Shown here: in pieces, positions 44,431-53,309 of the stretch
How positions within the stretch are numbered: the stretch's first letter is position 1
Layout of the letters: every line of letters starts with the position of its first letter
Assembly: GCA_022071975.1 (NCBI GenBank)
Contig: JAJVIO010000035.1
Span: 1 to 64,000 of the forward strand
From: Planctomycetota bacterium
GTDB taxonomy: Bacteria; Planctomycetota; UBA8742; UBA2392
DNA: 64,000 bases
Direction of reading: 5' to 3'
Translations under genes and position numbers: made by a program
The notes under the pieces: generated by a model
The model's database searches: none
What the model was told of the DNA's origin: nothing
What the model saw: only the letters and a program-made list of their open reading frames with translations

Positions 44431-44718
44431 TCAAGGGGCGTCGCTTGCGTTCTCGAGCAGGTACTGTTCGACATAGGGCCGGTCCTCGCGTTTCAGCCCC
44501 GCGCGCGGGGCATAGCGCTTGAGCGCACGGGAAAGCGCGCGCTGGCTGAACTCGCGCGGGTTGTACAGCTCATGGCAGGTTGCGCACTTGCGCTCGTACA
44601 TCACCTGGCCGTAACCGACCGGGTCCACGGCAGGGTCGGGGGCCGCGGGCAGGCTTTCGCAAGCGGCCAGGAAGCTGAGCAGTGCGACAAGACCGAGGAT
44701 TGCAGTCAGGGTGCGCAT
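44431..44718 (-). CDS. Monohaem c-type cytochrome lipoprotein
   Basis: 95 residues. Lipobox LAAC (Cys20) and one haem motif CATCH (Cys45, Cys48, His49). No Met follows the motif in the protein, so the distal ligand is not Met; His or a weak ligand is possible. The rest is short and helical (RALKRYAPRAGL). It resembles a shortened cytochrome that passes electrons at the outer membrane. Lies between the porin (76 bases upstream) and metal-receptor genes. Confidence 0.8.
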   Translation of the reverse strand: MRTLTAILGLVALLSFLAACESLPAAPDPAVDPVGYGQVMYERKCATCHELYNPREFSQRALSRALKRYAPRAGLKREDRPYVEQYLLENASDAP

Positions 44719-44794
44719 GTTTGAACCTCAGTGCCGTGGGGCGGGAGAGCGCCGCCCCACGGCTTTGGGTTGCCACGGAGAGAGCAGTCCGCGG

Positions 44795-46021
44795 CTAGAA
44801 GCCGATGCTCAAGCTGAACACCAGGCGGGTTTCGTCGCCATCGTCGCGGCGCTTGCTCTGCTGGTGTTTGAACTCGGCGCGCAGGACCAGCTTGCTGATC
44901 GGGCGGAAGCTGATTCCCACGGTCATGCCGATGCGGTCGTCGCGAGCCGCGGCGCCGACGTGGTCGTCGTTCAGGTCGTTCTGCTCAAGGCGGAAGATCA
45001 GGCCGATGTACGGGTTGTTGCCGAACGACTTGCCGCGCCAGCTTGCGGGGAACGGGTCGAACTTGAACAGCACGTCGACGAAGTAACCCCACAGGCCGTT
45101 GGGCGTGGTGATGCTGCTGTCGCGGTTGATCCAGAAGCGCGACCATTCGCCGGTGATGTCGATGCCGAAGCGCTCCATGATCTTGATCTTGACCGCGCCA
45201 TCGACGCCGGCGCCGCGCAGGGACTGGGTGTTGTCGGGTCCGATCTCCTGGTAGGTGTAGCTGAAGCCGAAGTCGGCCGTGACGACGTCGGTGCCCATTT
45301 CGTCGATGCGTGGCGTAATGCCGAGCCTGGCCCAGATCGCCTTGTTGCCGTTGTTGTCTTCACGGAAGCTCTGGCGCGCGTCGCGGCTGCCGCCGTTGTT
45401 GCTGAACTGGTCGTCGAAGCCCTGGGTAATGCTGATGTCGTAGCTGAAGCTGACGAAGGGCAGCTGGTTGAAACTGCCGTAGACGCCTACGCCGGGCTGG
45501 TCGAAAGCGCTGGGCACCACGCGACGAGCGGCGTAGGGGCGGTCGGCCAGGTCCCAGTTGATGTCGTCGTGCTCGACGTTGTAGCGTCCGAAGGCAATCA
45601 GCAGGATGCCGGTCTTGAAGTTGAGTTCGTCGAGTGGGGTGATGCGGACTTCGGCGTACTCGATCAGTATCTCGTTCTCGGTCAGGAACCCGGCGTCTGC
45701 GCCGCCGCCTTCAAACTCGACTTCCATGCCGAAGCCGAGCCAGTCCATGATCTGCCATTCGAACTGGGGCACGATGCGGATGGCGTCGAAGAAGTTCACG
45801 CTCTGCCCGCCGTTGTAGCGGTCGAGCGTCTTGTGCATGAAAGTCGCATAGCCGCCGATGTGGAACTCTCCAAGGGGCGTGTCGAACTCACCGAGTTGGC
45901 CGTCGTCCCACTTTTCGATGGGCGTTTCGTCGGTCTCGGGCTCCTGGTTGAGTGCGAGGTCGGCCTGGGCTTGCACGGAAGCGGCAAAGCAGAGGAACAG
46001 CAGCGGAATCAGCAGTCTCAC
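44795..46021 (-). CDS. Outer membrane porin-like beta-barrel
   Basis: 408 residues from a GTG at 46021 with AAGGAG six bases upstream. Signal peptide RLLIPLLFLCFAASVQAQA. Mature sequence has alternating beta-strands with aromatic girdles (FHIGGYATFMHKTLDRYNGGQ, GFGMEVEFEGGG, FNQLPFVSFSYDI, DFGFSYTY, KLVLRAEFKHQQS) and ends in SIGF, with C-terminal Phe as in BAM-assembled barrels. It is the first of four same-strand genes and lies behind two Fur-like boxes, so metal-regulated uptake is likely. Confidence 0.78.
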   Translation of the reverse strand: MRLLIPLLFLCFAASVQAQADLALNQEPETDETPIEKWDDGQLGEFDTPLGEFHIGGYATFMHKTLDRYNGGQSVNFFDAIRIVPQFEWQIMDWLGFGMEVEFEGGGADAGFLTENEILIEYAEVRITPLDELNFKTGILLIAFGRYNVEHDDINWDLADRPYAARRVVPSAFDQPGVGVYGSFNQLPFVSFSYDISITQGFDDQFSNNGGSRDARQSFREDNNGNKAIWARLGITPRIDEMGTDVVTADFGFSYTYQEIGPDNTQSLRGAGVDGAVKIKIMERFGIDITGEWSRFWINRDSSITTPNGLWGYFVDVLFKFDPFPASWRGKSFGNNPYIGLIFRLEQNDLNDDHVGAAARDDRIGMTVGISFRPISKLVLRAEFKHQQSKRRDDGDETRLVFSLSIGF

Positions 46022-46053
46022 GATGGTCTCCTTTCAAGGGGCCCATCTCTTAC

Positions 46054-46097
46054 TGCGACTCATTCGCATTTGCAACAGTAAATGAGAACGTTTCTCA
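46054..46097 (-). promoter_or_regulatory. Two Fur/Mur-like boxes upstream of the porin gene
   Basis: TGCGAATGAGTCGCA (minus strand, 46068-46054) is a 7-1-7 inverted repeat related to TGATAAT-n-ATTATCA. A second palindrome, TGAGAACGTTTCTCA, lies at 46083-46097, 29 bases apart centre to centre. Both precede the GTG by 33-76 bases. Confidence 0.5.
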
Positions 46098-46108
46098 GTT
46101 TTCCTCCC

Positions 46109-46142
46109 CAAAAGAAAACCGGCCCGCCGAAGCGGGCCGGTT
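46109..46142 (-). terminator. Terminator of the P-domain gene
   Basis: AACCGGCCCGC/GCGGGCCGGTT stem with loop CGAA, followed on the minus strand by TTTTCTTTT. Confidence 0.9.
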
Positions 46143-46159
46143 CTGTGACTTGATTCCAA

Positions 46160-47257
46160 CTACGACACGCCGTCCAGGCGCAGCGTCAGGTTCGCGCCGC
46201 CAGGCACGATCACGCCGCCTGTCGAGTCCGCCTGGTCCGTGGTCAGCTCCGAGGTGTTGTTGTCCTTCAGCGTGTCCACCAGGTACAGCGTCCAGGTACC
46301 GGCCGACGGCTCGCCGTTCAGGTTCATCAGCGGGCCCGCCGGAGTGCTGCCCACGGAGAACGTGAAGGTTTTCAGCGCCAGCTCGTCGTTGATGGTGATC
46401 TCATCCGTCGGCGTGTCCGGGAAGCCCAGCGCGATCCAGTTGCCGGTGGGCGACACCAGCACCCAGTTCGTGCGGGTGTCAAACTCCGTTCCCGAGCGCA
46501 CGTACACCGAAAGTGTCAGCGTGAAGCTGCGCACAAAGAACGAGGCGCCCGTGAACGTGAACTGGTTGGCCAGCATACGGCCGGTGCCGAACCAGCCGAT
46601 ATCCAGCGGCTGCCTGACACCCTGGGCTTCCGGGATGATGCTGTAGTTGCCGCTGGCGGCGTCGAGGCTCTGCGTTTCGTTCGGTGTGCCGCCCAGGCCG
46701 GCCTGTTCACCACGGTTGATGTGCAGGCTGGCGTTGCGGAACAGGCAGCGCCCGTCGTCGTCTTCCAGGTAATCCTTCAGCTGGATGCGCCAGGTGCCGT
46801 CGCTGCTCAGGCCGTCAAACTCGAAGAGGAAGGTCACTTCAACCTGCGGGTCCCACACCGAGCTCTGCTGGATGTCCAGCGGCTTCCAACTCGAGGCGGT
46901 GCCGTTGGGCGCGACGCAGCGGCACAGCAGCTCCACCTCGTCGAACTCTTTGCCCTTGGGCGGCATCAGGTACAGGTGCGTACGAACTTCTTCAACGGTC
47001 GCGCTGCCGCCCATGTCGAATTGGACGGTAAGGTGATCATCGTCGAAATCATCACCCTCAGGGATCTTCAGCTCGCGCATCTCTTCAGGAAAGGTGCGCG
47101 TGTCGTAGTAGGCGCGCAGCAGTGGTGAAGAAGCCAATGCCCGGGTCGGAAGCGGACGCTCTTCGTCGTCATCCTCATCCCACGGAGCCTGGCAGTCCGC
47201 GCCCAGCAGGGCGAAGACGCTCAGCAGCAGCAACAACGCCAGCTTGTCCTTGTGCAT
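46160..47257 (-). CDS. Lipoprotein with P-domain-like modules
   Basis: 365 residues from ATG 47257 with GGGGGAAACC ahead. Signal LALLLLLSVFALLGADC, acidic linker (DEDDDEERP), then two jelly-roll P-domain-like modules. The pattern VQFDMGGSATVEEVRTHLYLMPP...DGLSSDGTWRIQLKDYLEDDDG, repeated as GASFFVRSFTLTLSVYV...EPSAGTWTLYLVDTLKDNN, is that of proprotein-convertase P-domains (GxWxLxxxD). Probably a surface-anchored adhesin-like or processing-associated lipoprotein. Confidence 0.75.
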   Translation of the reverse strand: MHKDKLALLLLLSVFALLGADCQAPWDEDDDEERPLPTRALASSPLLRAYYDTRTFPEEMRELKIPEGDDFDDDHLTVQFDMGGSATVEEVRTHLYLMPPKGKEFDEVELLCRCVAPNGTASSWKPLDIQQSSVWDPQVEVTFLFEFDGLSSDGTWRIQLKDYLEDDDGRCLFRNASLHINRGEQAGLGGTPNETQSLDAASGNYSIIPEAQGVRQPLDIGWFGTGRMLANQFTFTGASFFVRSFTLTLSVYVRSGTEFDTRTNWVLVSPTGNWIALGFPDTPTDEITINDELALKTFTFSVGSTPAGPLMNLNGEPSAGTWTLYLVDTLKDNNTSELTTDQADSTGGVIVPGGANLTLRLDGVS

Positions 47258-47678
47258 GGTTTCCCCCGACACACGTACCGCTAACATTTGAAGGCAATAA
47301 GATTTACAAACTTAACCCCGGCCGCCGTCGCGGTCAACCGTGTCAGGCCGCTGCAAATGGCGGGTGCCCCATTCCAGCTGCCGGTGGCCGGGGCAGACGG
47401 AACACACTGGTCGCTCACATACAGTGTGCTTTTGTCCAACCTCGGTCCCGACAACTGGAATGAGGCACTCGCTGAAACTCGGGGAGGGGGGCCACCCCGA
47501 GCTGCTATCATTCCTGCCGCTCGGTACAGCAGAACAATACCACACGTAATGCTAGTGGCAAACAGGATCGCTCGTTTTGATAAGATTTTTATCGTGTAAG
47601 AAAGTAGATTCGCACATACTGTGCGATTATCTTACATTTCAGCTAACAAGATGTCATGCTAGGCGCCGAGGCTGAATC
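47258..47678. other. Gene-free region upstream of the P-domain gene
   Basis: About 420 bases with no convincing gene. Contents: an inverted repeat CACACTG/CAGTGTG (47403-47428) followed by CTTTTG; a CTCGGGG/CCCCGAG stem (47476-47499); an A/T-rich 90-base patch (47560-47660) with a hairpin TGTAAGA...TCGCACA/TGTGCGA...TCTTACA (47595-47636). This patch is the most A/T-rich in the window. Probably promoter, terminator or a small RNA. Confidence 0.4.
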
Positions 47679-48551
47679 TCAGCGACGCACCTTCAAAGAC
47701 ACGTCCAGAGCCGGTGCGGAGTGGGTCAGCGCACCCACACTGATGCGCTCCACGCCCGTCTGCGCGTAATCTCGAACCGTGGCCAGTGTCACGCCGCCCG
47801 ACACCTCAAGCTGCGTTTTCTTTACATCCGCGTCGCTGCTGCCCCGGTATGTCACGGCCGCCCGGATGTCATCGAGCGAAAAGTCATCCAGCAGAACGAT
47901 GTCGGCCCCGGCATCAATGGCGGCTTTCGCCTCGGACAGGTTCTCGGCCTCTGCGGTCAGGCGCCTGCCGGGGTTGGCTTCGCGCAGCATGGCGATCGCC
48001 TCGGGGAGCTTGAGACCACTGAGGTACAGGTGATTCTCCTTGATCATCATCTCGTCGTAGAGGCCCATGCGGTGGTTGGCGCCGCCGCCGCAGCGCACGG
48101 CGTACTTTTCGAAGGCGCGCAAGCCGGGCGTAGTCTTGCGGGTGTCGAACACCATGCAGCGCGTGCCCTCGATGGCGTCCATAAAGCGCCCGGTCAGCGT
48201 GGCAATGCCGCTCAAGCGCTGGATCAGGTTCAGGGCCGTGCGTTCGCCGGCCACCAGTTGCGGCAGCCTTGAGCTCACGCTGGCCGCAACCGTGCCGGCG
48301 CGCAGCCGGTCGCCGTCCACGGCCTGGAACTCGACTTTCGCCTCCGGGTCCAGCCTGTGGAACACGACCTCGAGCCATTGCAGGCCGGAAATCACGCCGT
48401 CCTGCTTGATCTTGAGGTCGGCGATGCCTTCGCGTTCGGGGTCAAGCAGCGTGCCGCCGGTCAGGTCGCCGGGGCCCAGGTCTTCCTGCAATGCCACGGC
48501 CGCCAGCGTCTCGGCCAGCATCAGCAGGGTTTCATCCATGTAGTGGCGCAT
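47679..48551 (-). CDS. nadC: Nicotinate-nucleotide (quinolinate) pyrophosphorylase
   Basis: 290 residues. EDLGPGDLTGGTL, RTALNLIQRLSGIATLT, DTRKTTPGLRAFEKYAVRCGGGANHRMGLYDEMMIKENH and LEVSGGVTLATVRDYAQTGVERISVGALTHS are the QPRT signatures. Catalyses quinolinate + PRPP to nicotinate mononucleotide in NAD biosynthesis. Start could be ATG 48551 or 48539; neither has a good SD. It follows a spacer repeat of the GATTTTGG type. Confidence 0.93.
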   Translation of the reverse strand: MRHYMDETLLMLAETLAAVALQEDLGPGDLTGGTLLDPEREGIADLKIKQDGVISGLQWLEVVFHRLDPEAKVEFQAVDGDRLRAGTVAASVSSRLPQLVAGERTALNLIQRLSGIATLTGRFMDAIEGTRCMVFDTRKTTPGLRAFEKYAVRCGGGANHRMGLYDEMMIKENHLYLSGLKLPEAIAMLREANPGRRLTAEAENLSEAKAAIDAGADIVLLDDFSLDDIRAAVTYRGSSDADVKKTQLEVSGGVTLATVRDYAQTGVERISVGALTHSAPALDVSLKVRR

Positions 48552-48554
48552 AGA

Positions 48555-48631
48555 GTGATTTCGGACTTTGGATTCTGGATTGCACAGCCCCAGCCTGCAT
48601 CGGCAACCCAGAATCGAAAATCCAAAATCAC
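48555..48631. repeat. Inverted spacer repeat (GATTTTGGATTTTCG type)
   Basis: 28-base imperfect arms (48555-48582 and 48604-48631) flank a 21-base centre. Non-coding; lies between nadC and the lipoprotein gene. Confidence 0.65.
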
Positions 48632-49185
48632 CCGCGGGAGGCTTTTTCGATCAGCGCGTCGTACTTGGCTTGCAGCTCGCGGGGCAGGGGCTGTGTGCCC
48701 ATGCGGTTGGCGAGCAGGTTGACGCAGTCCTCGTTGCGCCCGAGCTGGTGGTACTCAAGCGCCATCTCGTAGCGCAGCCAGGGCGCCAGCTCGTCGGTCG
48801 AATCCACGTGCATGAAAGCGCGTTCAAACCAGTTGAAGGCTTCCTGGTGCAGGCCGGCCTTCGACAGCGCGGCACCATAGCGTCGCGCGCCGACCGCAGA
48901 CTTGGTGCGCGTGCCCCACAGGCTGGCCATGAAGCGGTGGTCGCGTTCGTCGCCGGCGGCCGCTTTCTCGGCGGCGGCGACGCCGATCGACTCGTTTTCT
49001 GCACCCATGCGGTCGTAAAAGCGCGTCAACTCGGCCTGGCGGTTCGCCGCGGGCGGCACCATGTCGTCGGCGGGCTCCTCAATGCTGGCGCAAGCGCCCA
49101 GCAGCATGAAGGCGACGACCAACAGTGCGGCCCACTTCTGCCGCCTGCCGCCTGCCGCCTGCCGCCTCAAAACGGTTTCTCTCAT
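48628..49185 (-). CDS. Lipoprotein with TPR-like C-terminus and heptamer-repeat leader
   Basis: 185 residues; ATG 49185 behind GAGGAATGG. Residues 8-17 (RRQAAGGRRQ) are coded by four perfect TGCCGCC copies. The signal KWAALLVVAFMLLGAC (lipobox LLGAC) follows. The rest is helical, with a pair of TPR-like helices (GLHQEAFNWFERAFMHVD, DELAPWLRYEMALEYHQLGRNEDCVNLL). The heptamer is not a multiple of three, so loss or gain of one copy would frameshift the protein. Confidence 0.6.
   Translation of the reverse strand: MRETVLRRQAAGGRRQKWAALLVVAFMLLGACASIEEPADDMVPPAANRQAELTRFYDRMGAENESIGVAAAEKAAAGDERDHRFMASLWGTRTKSAVGARRYGAALSKAGLHQEAFNWFERAFMHVDSTDELAPWLRYEMALEYHQLGRNEDCVNLLANRMGTQPLPRELQAKYDALIEKASRG
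49139..49166. repeat. (TGCCGCC)x4 heptamer tract in the lipoprotein leader
   Basis: Four contiguous perfect copies of TGCCGCC (49139-49145, 49146-49152, 49153-49159, 49160-49166) in the coding sequence. Confidence 0.95.
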
Positions 49186-49210
49186 CCATTCCTCGCAGGC
49201 AATGTAACGC

Positions 49211-50164
49211 TCAGCTGCCCAGTCCGTTTGCCGATTCCTTGCGCTCAGCCTCCGACCCGCCGGCCCGGCGCTTCAGCCGCCAGAAATACACCCAGCGGCA
49301 GTAGGAATCAAACTGCGCCAGGTCTTCAAACAGGTAATCGCCCGAATCCGCACCATCAGCCAGCGCCAGCGTGGCGCCCGGCTGCGTGGCAGCGCCCGCG
49401 CAGGCCGCGATCTCTTTTACCGCCAGGTGCAGGTTGCGCGCGCGGCTGGCCGAATGCTCCAGCCCCGTGATGCGTGAGTTGCCCGTGATGCGCAGGCGCT
49501 CAAACGGCCGCGTAAACACCAGGTCAAGCACCGTGCCGACCTTGCCGAAGCCTTCCACCTCCGTCTGCACGCCGGGTGACTTTCCGGCCAGGGCGGCCTC
49601 AAGCGCTTCCCCCACCGCCTGGCCGCCGCGCGCGATTTCGTTGGCCAGCGGGAACACGCGGCTGCGCGCTTTCTCAAGCTGCCGGGCCGCCATGCTTTGG
49701 CGGTCCGTGGCGTCGCTGAAGCCGGCCTCTTCGATCTTGTCAATCAGCCCGGCGGTCTGCACGGCCGGGTCCATCAGGATGCCGCCGGCCAGCATGGCCA
49801 GGTCGTCCCACTTCCAGAGTTTCGGCAGCCCCGCGCCGGCAATCGACGGCGTCGCAAAGCCCTCGGGCGTGACCTGCGACAGCGAAACCTGCACGGCCTT
49901 GGGCAGCAGCGGCAGCTCGGCGTCGGGCACGCACAGCGCTTCCACACCGAAGTCGCCCAGCACCTTCACGGCCGCCTCGGCAGCGGTTTGCTCGGCCCCT
50001 TCAAACAGGATACCGCGCTGCAGGCGGCAGGCGCGCACGGTGTCGGAGCGCGGCAGTTTCAAAGCACGCGAAAGCTCCGGCGCCACCAAGGCCGGATCCA
50101 GCCACGCCGCAGCCTGCAACAGAACGCAGAAACGCCCCGGTCCACGAGAAAGTCGCACAGCCAT
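49211..50164 (-). CDS. Unknown cytoplasmic protein
   Basis: 317 residues, no signal or TM segment. N-terminal half (AAAWLDPALVAPELSRALKLPRSDTVRACRLQRGILFEGAEQTAAEAAVKVLGDFGVEALCVPDAEL) is alpha-beta; a central loop with GGILMDPAV and a C-terminal part with DSYCRWVYFWRLKRR. No family known to me. Upstream spacer is a GGTCAGAGG-type repeat (50168-50200). Confidence 0.5.
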   Translation of the reverse strand: MAVRLSRGPGRFCVLLQAAAWLDPALVAPELSRALKLPRSDTVRACRLQRGILFEGAEQTAAEAAVKVLGDFGVEALCVPDAELPLLPKAVQVSLSQVTPEGFATPSIAGAGLPKLWKWDDLAMLAGGILMDPAVQTAGLIDKIEEAGFSDATDRQSMAARQLEKARSRVFPLANEIARGGQAVGEALEAALAGKSPGVQTEVEGFGKVGTVLDLVFTRPFERLRITGNSRITGLEHSASRARNLHLAVKEIAACAGAATQPGATLALADGADSGDYLFEDLAQFDSYCRWVYFWRLKRRAGGSEAERKESANGLGS

Positions 50165-50299
50165 GCAAGCATTAGAGAGAGGTCAGAGGCCGGAGGCCAG
50201 AGGCCACCCGCGCTGCGTCCGTCCGCGCTACATCTCGGGAGGCTGTGCCCCTTGCCCGCGCATGATGCGCCGAACGCGTGCGGTCAATAACATGCTCCT

Positions 50300-51703
50300 A
50301 TGCACGCCGAGGAAGCCTACCTGTTCCGCCACGCTCTGTTGCGTGAGGCTGCCTATGAGCTGCAGCCGCCAAGCCTGCGTGCCCGGTTGCACGCAACGGT
50401 GGTCGAAATCATCGAGCAGGAGTTGAGCAGCCCTCCCGATTTGTCCGCCATTGTGGCCGACGAAACACAGCCCATTGATCACTGGGCCGAAGAACTGCTC
50501 CTTCACTGCCGCGTGGCGGAACAGAACGGCCTGACAGCATTGGCAGAGCGCAGGATGTTCTACGCTGGCCGAGCTGCGCGCCAGTGCCTGAAGGAACATC
50601 GGCTCGCGCAAGCGGAAGCCTACGCGCTCGATGTTGCCCAGGGTCACGGCGAGCCGGCGATTCGCTGCACTGCTCTGCTGCTCGCCTCGGATGCGGCGGG
50701 TTTCCTGGGCGACTGGAACCGGGCCACCCGTTACGCCGAAGACGGTACCGCCATTGCGCGGTCGCCGGAGGTGCAGTTCCTCAGCTCGAAGGCCCTGCTG
50801 CAACTCGCGTGGTGTCGCCTGGCGATCGGCGAAGTTTCAATCGCCGAGCAGCTCTTCCAGCGCGGCTTGGCTGCGGCTCGCGCCGCGAAACAGGCACGGG
50901 AGGTGATGGCCGCACTGAACGGCCTGGCATCGCTGTTCCGTCAGACCTCTCGGGCCGCTGAAGCGGAAGCCGCTGCCACCGAGGCGCTCAAACTTGCGCG
51001 TGCGCGCGGTGAGGCGGTTGACGAGGCTGGTGTCCTGGTGGGTCTGGCGTCGATCCACCAGGACTTCGGGTCTCCGTCGGAAGCCCTCCCCCTGTGCGAG
51101 GCGGCGCTGGCGGTCTTCAGGCAACGGAACATGGCGCGTGAACTTTCCTTGACACTTTCCAACCTGGCGAACATCAAGAAGCAGCTCGGACACCGGACTG
51201 AGGCCGAGAACCACCTGCGCGAGTCAATCAGCATCGCGCGCGCGATTGGCGACCGGCGCTCGGAAGCCGTATCCTTGTCGAACCTGGCGAACCTGCTGCG
51301 GGATGTCGGTCAACTGGACAAGGCGATGGAGGCCTTCTCCCGCGCAATCGCCATGCACACGGAACTCAACAACCCGCACTCCTGCGCGATCGCCACCTTC
51401 AACCTGGCCCTGGCCCACGAGCAAGCCGGCGACCCGAACCACGCGGCCGCGTTGATGCAGAAGGCCGGCGAGACATTTGCCGCGCTGGGCAACCCCCGCC
51501 TTGCGCGCATCGCGGACGGCCAGCTGGGTTTGATCCGGCTGGCGGCGGAAAGCGCTCCGGCTGCAGCCAGGGTGCGCCAGGCCGCCCAAGCCCTGCGGGA
51601 TACTGGCGCCGAGAAAGATTCCGCGGATCTGCTGGAAGAACTGGGACGCAGGCTCAATGCGTCGCAGCCCGTGAACCAAGCAGACGGTCAGCACCTGAGC
51701 TAA
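50300..51703 (+). CDS. TPR protein, apparently a 5'-truncated AAA-TPR regulator
   Basis: 467 residues. The first 60 (EEAYLFRHALLREAAYELQPPSLRARLHATVVEIIE) match the end of AAA/predicted ATPase modules of STAND-like regulators (the FRHALLREAAYE box), but the nucleotide-binding part is missing and the ATG at 50300 lacks an SD. The remaining 400 residues are TPR repeats (GDWNRATRYAEDGTAIAR...LGHRTEAENHLRESISIARAIGDR...). Probably the remnant or 3' part of a longer gene; expression is uncertain. Compare the complete PP2C-STAND-TPR at 57093-60353. Confidence 0.6.
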   Translation: MHAEEAYLFRHALLREAAYELQPPSLRARLHATVVEIIEQELSSPPDLSAIVADETQPIDHWAEELLLHCRVAEQNGLTALAERRMFYAGRAARQCLKEHRLAQAEAYALDVAQGHGEPAIRCTALLLASDAAGFLGDWNRATRYAEDGTAIARSPEVQFLSSKALLQLAWCRLAIGEVSIAEQLFQRGLAAARAAKQAREVMAALNGLASLFRQTSRAAEAEAAATEALKLARARGEAVDEAGVLVGLASIHQDFGSPSEALPLCEAALAVFRQRNMARELSLTLSNLANIKKQLGHRTEAENHLRESISIARAIGDRRSEAVSLSNLANLLRDVGQLDKAMEAFSRAIAMHTELNNPHSCAIATFNLALAHEQAGDPNHAAALMQKAGETFAALGNPRLARIADGQLGLIRLAAESAPAAARVRQAAQALRDTGAEKDSADLLEELGRRLNASQPVNQADGQHLS

Positions 51704-51768
51704 TCAGCATTGACGCCCGGCTCCGCGGAAAAGTCGACCTGCCATACATGCACCGGATAAAGGGCAAC

Positions 51769-51874
51769 GTGGCACGCGCTTCCAGCGCGTGTGTCGTTCC
51801 ACGCGCATCCTGCGCGTGTCCGGCCATGTGCTGGAAGCACATGGCACGACTCACGGCCTTGAAGGCCGTGCTAC
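51769..51874. repeat. Palindrome array, copy 4
   Basis: Four hairpins: CACGCGC-TTCCA-GCGCGTG, CACGCGC-ATCC-TGCGCGTG, CATGTGC-TGGAA-GCACATG and CACGGCC-TTGAA-GGCCGTG, bounded by GTGGCAC and GTGCTAC. The thiolase stop codon lies within the right end. Confidence 0.85.
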
Positions 51875-53055
51875 TCGCGGGTGATGCTCAGAGCCACGCC
51901 GAGGCCTCCGCTTACGCACAGGGTTGCCAGGCCGCGCTTGGCGTTGCGGTGTTTCAGGGCGTAGGCGAGGGTGGTTACGATTCTTGCGCCGGTGTTGCCG
52001 ATCGGGTGGCCCAGCGCGATCGCGCCGCCGTTCACGTTCAGGCGCTCGCGCGGGATCTTCAGCTCGCGGTCACAGGCCAGCACCTGGGCGGCGAAGGCCT
52101 CGTTCAGCTCCACCAGGTCGTAATCCTCGATCTTCAGCCCCAGCGCCTCATTCAGCTTGCGCGTGGCCGGCACCGGGCCGATCCCCATCACCTTCGGGTC
52201 CACGCCGGCGAAGGCGAAACCCTCCAGGTGCGCGAGCACGGGCAAGCCCAACTCTTTGGCCTTCGTGCCGCTCATTAACAGCACCGCGCTGGCGCCGTCC
52301 GTGATGCCGCTGGCGTTGCCCGGATGCACCGTGCCGCCATCCATGAACACCGGCTTCAGCTTGGCCATGCTGGCGGCCGTGGCGCCCTCGCGCACGGGCT
52401 CATCAGCTTCAATCAGCGTGTCGCCCTTCTTGCCCTTGATCACGATGGGGCTGATCTCGGCCTTGAAGGCGCCGGCCTTGATGGCCGCTTCCGCCTTGTT
52501 GTGGCTGGCGGCCGCGAACTCATCCTGCTCTTCGCGAGGGATGCTGTATTGCTCGCGCAGGGTTTCGGCCGTGCGGCCCATGAGCTGGTCGGCGAGCGGG
52601 CAGTGGAAGCCGTCGCGGTACATCAGGTCGATCACCTCGCCGTGGCCGAGGCGATAGCCGTCGCGCATGCCGGCCAGCATGTGCGGCACGTTGGACATAC
52701 TCTCCATGCCGCCGGCGACCACGACCTGCGCGACGCCAAGCTGGATCTGCTGGGCGCCCAGCACGATGGCCTTGATGCCGCTGGCGCAGGCCTGGTTCAC
52801 CGTGGTCGCGACCGCGGTCTCGGGTATGCCGGCGCGGATCGTCACCTGGCGCGCGGGGTTGGGGCCGCAGCCGGCCTGGCGCGCGTGGCCCATGTAGACT
52901 TCGTCGATCAGCTTGGGATCGATGTCGGATTCGGTCAGCACGGCCTGCACGGCGTGGACGCCCATATCCACGGCGCCCAAAGATGCCAGGCCGCCGGCGA
53001 ATTTTCCGATCGGCGTGCGCTTGGCGTGCGTGATGACGATGTCGTTGAATTTCAT
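51871..53055 (-). CDS. Acetyl-CoA C-acyltransferase (thiolase)
   Basis: 394 residues from ATG 53055 behind AAGGAG; a longer in-frame start is dropped. Catalytic Cys in NQACASG, His in [11 protein letters not shown] and second Cys in [20 protein letters not shown] and the length match the biosynthetic/degradative thiolase family (AtoB/FadA). It catalyses acetoacetyl-CoA formation or cleavage. Its TAG stop is at 51871-51873 and lies in palindrome copy 4. Confidence 0.92.
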   Translation of the reverse strand: MKFNDIVITHAKRTPIGKFAGGLASLGAVDMGVHAVQAVLTESDIDPKLIDEVYMGHARQAGCGPNPARQVTIRAGIPETAVATTVNQACASGIKAIVLGAQQIQLGVAQVVVAGGMESMSNVPHMLAGMRDGYRLGHGEVIDLMYRDGFHCPLADQLMGRTAETLREQYSIPREEQDEFAAASHNKAEAAIKAGAFKAEISPIVIKGKKGDTLIEADEPVREGATAASMAKLKPVFMDGGTVHPGNASGITDGASAVLLMSGTKAKELGLPVLAHLEGFAFAGVDPKVMGIGPVPATRKLNEALGLKIEDYDLVELNEAFAAQVLACDRELKIPRERLNVNGGAIALGHPIGNTGARIVTTLAYALKHRNAKRGLATLCVSGGLGVALSITRE

Positions 53056-53141
53056 GGCTCGGCTCCTTGGGTCCGTGTTTAACAAACAGGTGGGCGGGTT
53101 ACAGTCCCTGTGGGTGCTGCAACCAGCGGGCGTTCCTGTGC

Positions 53142-53169
53142 TTGACGGGCATAGGTGCGTTGGTACGCT
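53142..53169 (+). promoter_or_regulatory. Promoter of tRNA-Phe
   Basis: TTGACG (53142-53147), 16 bases, TACGCT (53164-53169). A CTGAGCGAGCGTAGCGAGTCGAAG repeat lies between it and the tRNA. Confidence 0.45.
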
Positions 53170-53233
53170 CGCGCCCCGCTTTACGACTTCCGCTCTTGAA
53201 GGGCCTGCCCTGAGCGAGCGTAGCGAGTCGAAG

Positions 53234-53309
53234 GGTCAGGTAGCTCAGTTGGTAGAGCAGCGCATTGAAAATGCGCGGGTCGCCGGTTCAAGTCCGGCCC
53301 TGACCACCA
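53234..53309 (+). tRNA. tRNA-Phe (anticodon GAA)
   Basis: Acceptor GGTCAGG/CCTGACC, D-arm GCTC/GAGC, anticodon loop TTGAAAA (anticodon GAA), T-arm GCCGG-TTCAAGT-CCGGC, discriminator A and encoded CCA. A 16-bp terminator-like hairpin (AAACACGGCCTCC arms, 53311-53342) follows. Its 3' part is repeated 203 bases downstream. Confidence 0.96.
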
